NCBI GenBank assembly: GCA_964035795.1
Contig: OZ038322.1
Coordinates: 14,865,447-14,929,446, forward strand
Reading direction: 5' to 3'
Source of the DNA: Pterobdella sp. o SKG-2022
Taxonomy: Eukaryota > Annelida > Clitellata > Hirudinida > Piscicolidae
DNA length: 64,000 nucleotides
Below, one piece after another: positions 1-40,848 of this stretch. Position 1 is the stretch's first letter. Every line of letters starts with the position of its first letter. Below the pieces are notes generated by a model, which was given only the letters and a program-made list of their open reading frames with translations, ran no database searches and was not told the origin of the DNA. Both the position numbers and the translations under genes were made by a program.

Positions 1-162
1 TACTGAGTTTTCAACTGTTTTTTTAATCTATTTTATTCATATACTTGATAATTTTTTAGCAAAAAGCTTTGAATTTTATAAATATAAATTTTTGACGTTG
101 AATATTTTCTGATATCCCATCCTAACGGCCTCATCTATGAATAACTTTAACAATGTCAAAAG

Positions 163-1153
163 GATGGTGTAAAATATGCATACAAGATAGAGGATGAAGA
201 AAAGATTTCGGAGGATTTGGTCAGAACCAAGGTTTTCTACCAGCATTTTGACGTCGAAATTCTCAAAGAATATCCCATTTATATGGTCTGCTAGTATACT
301 AATATCACAATAAGATCAAAATTAACAGATCATAAAATAATAATTTATTTTAGTCCGATTGTTGAATAGTAGTACTCAAAAATTTTACCCTCGTAACGAA
401 AAGCTTCGTGCTATTTAGTGTTTGAGGTTTGAGGTATATAAAATGAAAAAAAAGAATGAAATTTTTATATCCTTTCATTATTTAGTACCATATATTTTAT
501 AGATTTTTTCTGTAGAAGTACATTATGAGTTAATTTTTCTTGTTTTAATTTCATGAAAAACTTCTAATTGGAATTTGACATTCCTTGTGGAATGTGACAA
601 AGCTATGACAAATATGTATAACATTTTTAGAACATGATTTTTTCAAATATTTCAATTGGATTTGTATACTCAAAACCATTAAAATATAACAAACGACATT
701 ATAGAATATAATTATCGAAACAAAAAGGATTAGATTACATAAATCTTTAAGCCAATAGGTAAAATTATCAATATAAATGACATACAAAAGTATGTTGAAG
801 TCATTTTTAAAAATTTTACCAACAAACATCAATTTCGTCAAACAAAACAAGTGCCAAGCTTTTACTAGCTTACCTTAATAATAAGTTAATCTTATGAAAA
901 GCTTGTAAATACTTGTTCCAATGAACTCATTTTTCGTTTCATAAAATGTCTTATACAGTTCATTCATCTTTTTTGTTCTATTTTCATTAAAAACATTTCA
1001 TAAAAACCACAGATTGACTCCTTCATGAATGACGTGTGTGGAGTGATGGGCTTGTGGTTTGGATTCGCTGTCATGACCTTCCTTGAATACATAGAGATGA
1101 CTGTTGATATATTTGTGATCGTATGTCGGAGGATGTGCAGAAAAACTAAATGA
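163..1153 (+). CDS. DEG/ENaC-family sodium channel, last two exons (5' part outside window)
   Basis: Likely subunit of a trimeric amiloride-sensitive-type cation channel in the plasma membrane. Two exons can be read: about 163-285 and 1013-1153, joined in phase 0. The first encodes the end of the extracellular domain (contains LVRTKVFYQHFDVEILKEYP, like the family's pre-TM2 strand). The second encodes TM2 and a short basic tail: motif GLWFGFAVMTFLE, then YIEMTVDIFVIV, and the cytoplasmic end RRMCRKTK before TGA at 1151-1153. Family TM2 normally reads GLWLGxSVLTxxE with a G-x-S selectivity filter; here the equivalent is G-F-A. The acceptor near 162 is a guess forced by an in-frame stop just upstream, and the donor at 286 (GTCTGC) is weak. 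All N-terminal exons, including TM1, would lie left of base 1. Family call is good; subfamily and substrate are unknown. Confidence 0.75.
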
Positions 1154-9350
<8,197 letters not shown>

Positions 9351-10042
9351 GCAGATGTTTATTTAGGACAATTCGCTGTATTTATGGATCCTTATTGATA
9401 TATTGGTATTGTATCTCGATAATAATAATCACGATTTTTTTTAGTTCCCCATCATAGCGTGGTTAGATGTATAAATGCTTATGTCTCCTACTTTTTATTT
9501 AGTATTTTTCTTTTTTTAATTTTATATTAGTTATTATTATCTTCACAAACTATTATTTTCGTCATGAATAATTTCTTATTTTGTCCAGCAGAGGCAGGTG
9601 TAATTTATTTGATACTTATTTATTGTGCATTTGGGCCAGCTGAACGATGTTATGAGCTCTAAGGCAGAACCACCCTAACATCACATTTATTGGTGTATTT
9701 TATTGGCTTAGTAGAAGCCATCTTACCACACCTATCACTTGTTTTTTTATTTATTTTATCTCCCTTTTAGTCGATTACTTCCTTATCTAGTATCAAAGAC
9801 TTAGCTTTATAAATCATTGGTCAACTCAGTCGTTATGCAGAGTGAATGCAATTGGCTCAGGTAGGAGCAGCGTTTGGTGATTTAAATGGTGGATGTGTTT
9901 GAAGCCATCTTAGTTGTCGTTTTGCATGTTACGAAGGTATTGCAAGTTATTGTAAATAGTTTTAGGCTAAACTCATTCAATAGAATCTTGGCCGAACTTT
10001 TCCAATCAAATCAAATCAATTTTATAGTTAAGTTTCTTTGAT

Positions 10043-10048
10043 AATAAA
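10043..10048 (+). terminator. Candidate poly(A) signal for HIPK
   Basis: First AATAAA on the plus strand after the HIPK stop codon (about 690 nt downstream). Position only; no transcript evidence. Confidence 0.3.
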
Positions 10049-10213
10049 TGTATTTATCAAGAATTATGCGAAATGAATGTTTTTTCTCTAAATTAGTCGA
10101 TAATATTTGAAATCGGTTAGACAAAAGATCTCGTAAGTTCAAACTTTATTATCGCAGCTTACATGCAAAAATACAAAAAATAGTGTTTTTGATTTCTTAA
10201 ACTCAGTAATAAA

Positions 10214-10219
10214 TTTATT
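10214..10219 (-). terminator. Candidate poly(A) signal for EYA
   Basis: AATAAA on the minus strand about 215 nt past the EYA stop codon. It is a plausible cleavage signal by position only; AT-rich DNA makes chance matches common. Confidence 0.3.
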
Positions 10220-10434
10220 TATGAATTGTGATCTAGTGGTGAAAATGGTGGTAAACAAACGGGTAGTAATGAAGACCCATCAACTGCCAACTATACAAAA
10301 TGGTAACCAAACACGTTCAACCACCAATGCGTTCATCCAACCACACATAGTAGAAGTAGTGAAAGTACAAGGAAGTTACAAGAGAGAGTAAGAAGATAGT
10401 GATAAACATAGACATCCAGTAAAAGATGTCGAAG

Positions 10435-31540
<21,106 letters not shown>

Positions 31541-34500
31541 CTGAAAGAAGTAATTTTGAGTGGGTTGGTGAGATTGTGTGAGATGAGTGGGGTTTTGAGA
31601 TTGGTAAATGAATGTTAAAGATGGGTCTTATGTAAGATTGAAGTTTGCTTTTGTGGGGCTGGTGGAATGTGGAAGTAGGAAGCTGAGAAGTTTGAGATGT
31701 TGAGATGTGAGTGTTAGTTGAGGAAACATGGCAGAAAGGTTTGATGAATTTAAAAGTTGACAAACAAAAAATAGATGGTCGTGTGTTAAGAGAAAATGGA
31801 AACTTGACAAAAAGTTGTGACATTTGGTGGAGAGGTTATCCAAAAATTATGGCTGCTCTTAAGAATAATAACGAGTTTAAGTTCTAAAAATTCAATCAAA
31901 ATTGCTTCGAGTTTTAAAAATGCAATTTTGCATCCCTTATATTTCCATATTCCAAATTAAACTTCAAAAATGAAACTTATAGAATTTTATTGTATTTATT
32001 TCAAAAACTAAGATTTAATAAACTTTTATTTGATTTTCAAAATATTCAAAAAATTATTTAAAAAAATTTAATTTCACTTATTCCCACATAAAAATTCAAT
32101 TGAAATTTAAAACAAGCAGACAACGTTAACATTATTAAGAGAAGTTCGACCGAACTGAGATATGAAACTCTCGTTATATGTCTCTTATTAATCAACTGAT
32201 TGTTGAAACTACTGTCTTATATAACTAGTTCCAGCCTCAGTTAATTTATAACTTCATAAAAACGTTTATATAGTAATTCGTTGATGTTTTAGCATTTTTG
32301 TTTGAATTATTTAGAAGTGTTGTTATGCAGAAAAAAACTGATTTTTTCGTTAACAATCTCATTTAGTAATAAAATTTTTCTAATACTTTTCCTGAAACAT
32401 CTTCAACTGTCATTCAAAATTCTTTTAAAAATTCTGTATAAAAATACACAATAACCATCAAGGTACATACAATTTGTTAAGATCAACTAAGCGAACACAA
32501 TATAACTACACCCAGCCAAACCAACAAACCAACTTTAATTATTTTTGCAAGGAAAAGTGAAGGCCAGAAAGGTTATTCCAATAAAATGTTCAGTTAGGCT
32601 TGTTGTTAGTATGAAGGACTTTCAAATATTCAGATACCATTGTTGAAGTTGATGGGGTTATCTGAACACAGAAGTGATAAACGGAGTCTGCTCAACGTAA
32701 TGTTGCTTTTTTTGTTATTTAATCTTATTGGTGGATAACTTGTTTTAACCTACTCATGGAGAGTTTTAAATTTTTTGTTTTTCGTTATTTGGTTTATGTG
32801 AATTTATGTTATTTGTGAATTAATTCAAAATTCTCTATTTAATTTTTTCAACCAATACTCAAACAATTTTTCATTCAAGAATGGCAAAATAAACAAAAAC
32901 GACCGAGGTAGTATTAGTTCACCAATGAAAACTATTTTTTCTCTTATATTTCTACATCCCTTCCAAGTCATATACTGCCATACTTTGTGTGATGTATATC
33001 TGTATAATTCATATATAGATGTGTGAGTGATGTATGTATATATAGAAAGTGAGTTAATATATTTATACGTTTATGTGGATGAGTGTATGTGTTTGTGTGC
33101 GTGTGGTTGTGAGTGATCATTGTTTCATATGGTGAATGTATGTGTGTTACTATGTTTTGTATATGATTCGTGCATTTCAGTTTGAATACAGTTTATGAAT
33201 GAGGTATATTATATTACATTGAATAATGAAGAATAGCTCTCAACAGCCAATGAATGAAAAGAATGAAGTTTGAAGCTAGAGATTCTTCCTTCTCATTGGA
33301 TTGTTTCTAAACTATGGGTGGAGTTTAAAATGTTTGAATGACGTTGAAAAGTTTCAAGTTACAAAATGTGCGTGTGTTTTTATGTATGTGTGTGATTTTC
33401 GATTCAAAAAGTAGTTTCCTCTTTTCATTTATCGACATATATGTTGAAAAACTTTCAAATTTTTAGCCAAACATCGGGTGTTTTAATTTCAAATGTTCAA
33501 ACTTGTCTAGGTATCTTCTTGCTTGTTTGTGTTACTTCTTGTGTGTATATGGATGTCCTTTTATTTGTTCTTCTTGTTAGTTATGTTTTGGTATACTTTA
33601 AAATTTTCTATATTTATTTGTTTGATTATTCACTTATTTTATTTATTGGTTATTATTTTCACTTTTTTACAAAGTGGAAATATTTTATTTTTTGTTTGCT
33701 TCTTAGTGTGTTTGTGGACTCACATGTGTATGCAAGTTTTTGTGTGTTTTACTCACCTTCATGTGTTAATGTATTCGTTTGTGTTTCTAAATATTTATCT
33801 TTGTGTTTTAATGTATGTCTGTGATTCCATTTGTGTGTGTTTTTATTTATTTCCATGTGTATGCAAGTGTGTGGATGTGTGTGCGTGATCAAAGGCAGTA
33901 ACCTGAGACACTGAATGCGAAAATCGACAGACAGACATACAAATAAAATTACAAAAGCTCAACTAATTTCGAGTTATTTATTCACTCTGCAAATTTTTCA
34001 AACGAATTTCAGTGAAGTTTTGTAAGTCAAAACTTCAAAAAATTTTCATTTTTAATTGACTTCCAAATTAAATTTTAAACAAAATAAAATTTAATTTATT
34101 TCATAAAGTTTTTGAAAGTAATTTTTTAAAATGTTGAGCATTGATAATTTTTTGAATTAAATTGAACTAAGTGGATTTTTTGATTATTTCCCGCCTTTTG
34201 TTCGTATTAACTTTCACTTTTCGATCATTATCTTCACTATCATTATCATTAGCATCATCATTATCATCAACATCATCATCATCGTCATCATCATCATCAT
34301 CATAATTATTATTAACATTATTATTTTTTTGCCCGTCTTATCATCTTGAATATTATTGTCATAAAACTCATCACAAACATCCACTTCATAATCCTTCACC
34401 ATCATTTCTTTCTCTACTTAACCACCATTTCAGCATCTCCAATTTCTTCATTCTTATGAGATAGAATGTTTGAATCAGTATCATCATCATCACCACCACC

Positions 34501-37310
34501 AATATATTCATCATCATCGTTAATCATTATTATCCATCATCGTTAATCATCATTATTATCATCGTCATCATCTTTCCCCTTCATAATCTAGTGTAGTTAG
34601 ACAAGATTTACAACATCAAAATTGTTTCATAGCTCAAAACCTCTCAAAAACTAAACTACCAATAACAAAACTAAATAAATCATCAAAAAAATCTCAAAAT
34701 AAAAAAATAATAATATTTTCTTATTTCTTATTGTTATTATTTCTATCAGTAGTACCCCACCCAACTCCCAAACTGGAGCAAATTGAAATGCATAAACCTC
34801 TAAACGCTTGATAATTAGAATCTTCTTCACCTGCAACAACAGACAGACACATGGAAAATTAAAAGATTGGGTGCTGATGATGGAGGTTCTGTGGTAGGCT
34901 TTAATTATTATTTAGTCTATTATTTTTATTATTATTTCTTTATTTATTATTATTATTATATTTTGTATTATATGTATTGTATATAATTTTTTATTTCATT
35001 ACTAATAATTTTAAAATTTATTAGACTATAAAATTATGAGGTATTTTGTATTCATATTATATCATTGTTCATACTCATAAAAACTACTATTGTGTCCACA
35101 ATCATTGTTGCAACTTATATAACGCAAAGTTTAAAAGCAGATTTTCTAGACAGAGAAGCACACAAGGACACATTAGTGAAGTTAGCAGTTTGACACCTGA
35201 CTCGTAGGGTGTTAGTGGGAGTTGAAGCCTGTATATTTGGCATCCTAATTACCATTACACACCCTAATTAACTTCCCTCTGCTGTCTAGTAATCAGTTGT
35301 TTAGGGTATAATTTTAAATTAATTTATTTCAACTGTTTGTTCTGTGATAATTTTAGATTGATTTTTGTTTTTAATGTTGTGTTTTAGTCATAGTTTTTTT
35401 AAGAACTGTTATTATTAATTTGTTAAATTCTTATTTGTATTTTTTTTGAATACATCCAAAAATAAAATAAAACTAAAAATCTATTTTATATAATTAACAA
35501 TTGATGAATCATAATAAAAACTATAAAAAAAAACATGAGATAAACAATAACAGGACGTTTATATAAAATAAAAAACAAAACAATAATATGATGTCTATAT
35601 AAAATATAAAGCAAAAACAATAAAATGACGTGTACTTAGAGGAGCATAACAGAGACAAAAGATTTAAAATGGCATGCATTATGTTCTATTTTTAGCTCCC
35701 AGAAGCCCCTAGGCTACTCTGTGACATCATTGTGTCTCTGCCTGTGGGTGTCTAGTTGTTTGCGTATGTTTATTTGTTTGTTTATATTTTTTTTGTGTTT
35801 TTTTTGTTTGAATTTTATTTAGTTAGTTTCTCTATATAAATAAGGTTAGGTTTAGTTTGTATTATTGTGTCGTTCTTTTTGTGTGTTTTTTTCTTTGTAT
35901 GTATGCATCTCATATATATTTATTGGAAGGCTATTTTTTTGTGTTTTTATGTTTATGTGTTTTTATTCTCATTTTTTTTCATTCTAATGTGTTTTAAAAG
36001 TTTCTGTTACTATTTTAGATGTTTTTCCACATGTGTGTGTGGTTATGCAGGAATATAAATGCGCACAAATATTATAGCATGACTTAATTTATGTGGTTGT
36101 ATGTGGGTTTGTGTTAAAGGTGGGTTATGTTGTTCCATTTGTCTGTGTGGCTGTACGGCTTCATTTGTTTATGCGCGTTAATTAATAACTCATATTCAGT
36201 ATAAGATATATTCTAGAAAACTTTATATTGTGAGTTCTTTTTACGAAAAATTTTTTATACTTGTCTAAAAATCTCACGTGCTGTTGTTATTACAATCATT
36301 CTGATAAATTAGCCTTCAACTAAAAGTATTCTAACAGAAGAATTTCATTTTGTTGTGATTGCCGAGATATGGCTGCATCAATACAAAAAACATTTTTTCC
36401 AATCAATAAATTTTTATTCAAATAACCCAACCATTAAAAACATTAAACCGCTCTTAAGCCCATGCTAAAAAGTGCATTGCACCTGCTAACTACATTACAT
36501 AACACTTGCTTTTTTTGATTTTTTCAGCATATCTCACCCAGTAGCCCATTAGTGGTTCATGAGAATTTTGGTGCTTGTTTGGGGGTTTTGTTGTAGTTAA
36601 TGGTGGTTGGTAGGCTGGAGCTGCATGGATGTTATGAACTGCGAAGTTAATTAAGTGTTATGTAAGGTGTCTTACGCAATTTGGCAGTTTGTTTACGCCC
36701 AGTGATTTTGAATTTATTTTTTTTTATTTTGAAGATATTTTCTGATTATGTTTTAAATAAAAACTTCAATTCAAAAGCTCGGAAATTTAAAATATATTGA
36801 AACATTTTAAAAAATGAACTGAAACAAAAAGTAACAAAAGGTGAAATCAAAACTAGTGAGCCACATTTAAAAGTGAACTATGATTATAAATCTAAAAAGC
36901 ATAAAAACACACATTTATTAAACATCAAAAATAAAACGGAAGAAGCCATCACATTGCTCTAATGGCAAGCAAGCAGAAAGAACAAACATCAATGGATGTC
37001 CCTATGATGAAAAGTAGTACCTATGTACTTAAGTTATAAGTTAGTCTTGAAAAAAATAATAACAAATAATATATGAAAAATGATTTGAAAAAACATGCAA
37101 AACACAAAAAAGCATACAAACATGAACACAAAAACACAGAAACATCCGAACAAGTGTCAGAATGATGGTTGTGACGTAAATAAGACTAAGTTTATGGACG
37201 TCTGTGGCCTCATGCAGGATTATCCTAAATGTGGATGGATGCATGTGTTTGAGGGGTTGTATTTGTTTGTTAGGGTAGATGCCTTTATGTGTTTGAGTAG
37301 ATGGTGGATT

Positions 37311-37439
<129 letters not shown>

Positions 37440-38777
37440 GATATCTTTGTGTGTTTTGATGTATATGTCTTTGATGGATGTGTGAATATGATTCTTTATG
37501 TGTTCTTTAAATTGTATTTATGGCTTTTATACACATGTGTGTGTTGAAATGTGTTGCTTTATGTGGATTTTATTTGATGTTCCATCTTTCTCACATGTTC
37601 TGATTCTTCTTCACATGGTTCAAGTTAAATCTTCGAAGTTCATTTCATACACACCGACTGTAACACGCTCAAAAATACACAGTAAATCTATATCAGAAAT
37701 AAAATAAATCGCAAACAAAACAAACCTCAAATGTCGATGTTAAAAAAAAACATAAATAAAAAAATTGAAAAAAAAACTGAACAAAAAACATTACAAACCA
37801 AAACAACTAAAATCAAATAAACAAAGATAATTAACTCATTGAAAACCCAAACAAAAATGGTACAAAATCACAAGAATGGCAGCCAAGGATTAACTATAGG
37901 AGGATATTATCTCCATTATCACCACTGATAACATATGCAGTGAGATTAAATTACTGACCGTGGTGGAGGCAGTAGTAATCTGCTATTATTTTTTGTTTAT
38001 ATTATTTCTGATGTCCTTAGTTATTATTGATGGTAAAAGTTTCTATGTTTTTTGTTACTCATCTTCGTTTTATTATTATTATTTCTATTATTTATTTTTT
38101 TTTTGTTTTTTTTACTTTCAATAGTACAATATATGCAACGTTATTTTTTTTCTAAAATTAAATTTATTTTATTCAAAATATTGTTAAATAAGCAATAAAA
38201 CAAGCAGTCATAAATAAAATGGTAATACTAAGAAAAATATTTGTTGAGCCTAATCATAATGATGATGATATGAAGTTACAAATTCTCAGAATGATTGTAG
38301 ATATTTCTTCAAATTTGAATCATTCCACTTTTCATCATCTCAGTCGGCTTTTAGACATTGTTTGTTTTAGGTTGTTGAGGTTTTTTTAAATGACTGTTTT
38401 TTGAAAAGTTTTGAGAAATAAAATTTAAAAAATAAATTTTTTTTTATTTTTTAAATAATAAACTAGATTAAATATTAATTGATTGAATATTAAAGAGGTT
38501 AAGTACGAAGGTAAATGAATTTTAAGAAGGTTGAAATTGAGCTTCTTATCTGCAGACAAAATATAAAGTTTCTGAATCTATTTCCAAGCTTTCGGCTATT
38601 TACAATTTCAAACTATTTTTAAACTATTGAAATAGTTTATGCATCTTTATATTATATTTTAATTGATTTATAAATGAAAAAAAAAAAATATATTGCTTTG
38701 AATATTCCTATATTTATTCATATTTTAATGTGTTCGTTCATATTTAATTGAAATTATATATATTTGTTTTAATTCAC

Positions 38778-38977
38778 NNNNNNNNNNNNNNNNNNNNNNN
38801 NNNNNNNNNNNNNNNNNNNNNNNNNNNNNNNNNNNNNNNNNNNNNNNNNNNNNNNNNNNNNNNNNNNNNNNNNNNNNNNNNNNNNNNNNNNNNNNNNNNN
38901 NNNNNNNNNNNNNNNNNNNNNNNNNNNNNNNNNNNNNNNNNNNNNNNNNNNNNNNNNNNNNNNNNNNNNNNNNNNNN
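38778..38977. other. Assembly gap (200 N)
   Basis: Exactly 200 unresolved bases; the same length as the gap at 16889, so probably a fixed placeholder. Confidence 0.99.
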
Positions 38978-39591
38978 ATAATGAAAGACCCTTGTAAAGC
39001 TATTATTGATATAATATCAATTGGTACATTCACCAAAATCAGGGAAACTTTTAATATATTACTTTATGGCTAGAATCATGTTTGAAAATAATTATAGAAT
39101 ATTTGCAATCTTGACACATATTTTGACCAAAGTTTTGTCAAAAAGCCATTGTTATTAATAAGTTTAATTATAAGCGATTTCATATTTTTAGGCGTGTTTC
39201 CATAAATATTTATAACAATATTAAGTTTTCAAGCAATAAAATTCAAGTCTGCGCTAAAAATATCTAAAGAAACTTTTAGGATTATAAAACATGAAAGTAA
39301 TGAAAAAATAATCCCGTCTAAGAATAGCCTGATTTAAAAGTTAATAAGAAAACAAGAGGTTTTGTGAACACATAAGACTCCATCAAGTGCACTAATTTGG
39401 TATTGATTGTTTTGTGTTGAGAGACTCAAGTTCACTTGGAGCACTTCAAAGGAGGTATGAAACCTTACTATAAAGGAGCTTTGTCCTTAAGACAATGCCC
39501 TGTGTTGACTTTTTGGTGTTTTTATTTTTTGATGTTATCGAGTTTTTAGGGGATTTATATATTTATCGTAATATATATCCAATTTTTGCTA

Positions 39592-39664
39592 TTATATTTA
39601 TATTATATTTATTATCATATTTATATTATATTTATTATCATATTTATATTATATTTATTATCAT
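39592..39664. repeat. 23-bp AT-rich minisatellite, about 3 copies
   Basis: Unit ATATTTATATTATATTTA plus TTATC repeated in tandem. Confidence 0.85.
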
Positions 39665-40848
39665 TTTTATTTTATATTTTTTCTTAATTGAACTTTGATG
39701 TTTAAGAATCTATAAAAACACAAAATTTTCAAATGCTTTTTTTTTTAATTTATCGATAATATACTTGTTTGAAACACTAATTAAAAAAATATATATTAAT
39801 TAAAATTTAAATTTTCAAATTATTAGAAAGCAGCAAAAAATAGAAATTAATGAAATACTCAAAATCTATTGAAACTCTATGAAGTTTGGTAATGTTTATA
39901 GCAGCTTTCATCAATCACCCAGTCCTACATATAAATATTTATCCTACATCATCTTCCCAATATGTATCTTTTATGCCAATATCTCACATTTTTGGTCATT
40001 TTACTTGGAAAATATTATAAATAACGAGGGTAAGAACATTAAAATGCATATCGGAATAAAATGAAGTTGTTAAATAAATTATGATTTAAATAAACTGAAG
40101 CTCCATAAACTCCCAGATCAGATATAACTTTTATGGTCTATGAAAACATACTCCGAACTTGAATAACCTTTAGGGGAATTTATTTGTTTAAAATGAAATT
40201 AAATTATGATAAAAATTAGATTTATGTTTAATGGGTCGTAAAATAGAAGTCATAATTTATGCGTTTGAACGAAGATTATAATTTATTTTCACACGAGAAG
40301 CTATTGATATGTCGGAATTTCATTTTTAAATAAAATTCTATTTAACTCGCATCATTGCAAACAGACGAAATATTCAATACTGGTATATCTCACTTTTTCC
40401 AGCTATAACTCTAAAAAGATTCAAAAACAAAAATTTTTGTTTATATTTCTTTGCAATAACCTCTATATTTTTAAAAAGTTCTTTTTTATGTTGATGAATA
40501 TTTTTACTGGTAGGGTTGTTTAGTTTGTCGCAAGACATAATAATAAACATGGCATCTTTCCCATCCGTTCCTTCGGTTATTAACATTTTTATTTTTTATA
40601 TTCATTTCATTTTTAAAATAATTTGATTTTATAATTATAAATTCAAAAATTCATTTTTAAATATAATTTTACATATTGTATAAAACCTTCACAGAAAACT
40701 CTTATTTCTTATCATACGAGTTCCTCAGTTGAAATGTCAAAACTTAGTTAACAGTTTAAGTTTAATCTTTATTTAATTATTTAAGCTGAAATTTTTTTTC
40801 AAATAAATTTTATCCTAGAACATTTTTAATTCAAGTACTTACCAATAC

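Larger units (their letters stand above)
9351..10434. other. Convergent 3' spacer between HIPK (+) and EYA (-)
   Basis: About 1.1 kb with no exon seen, probably the two 3' UTRs. The first clear AATAAA on the plus strand is 10043-10048, and a minus-strand AATAAA (TTTATT on plus) is at 10214-10219. If both are used, the transcripts end within roughly 200 bp of each other or overlap. Confidence 0.5.

Noticed and set aside
34210..34580. ATC/CAT-rich region as a CRISPR-like or satellite array
   Set aside because: Irregular trinucleotide low complexity with no constant repeat-spacer pattern; this is eukaryotic DNA.
38725..39036. Open frames across the second N run
   Set aside because: Same artefact of unresolved bases.
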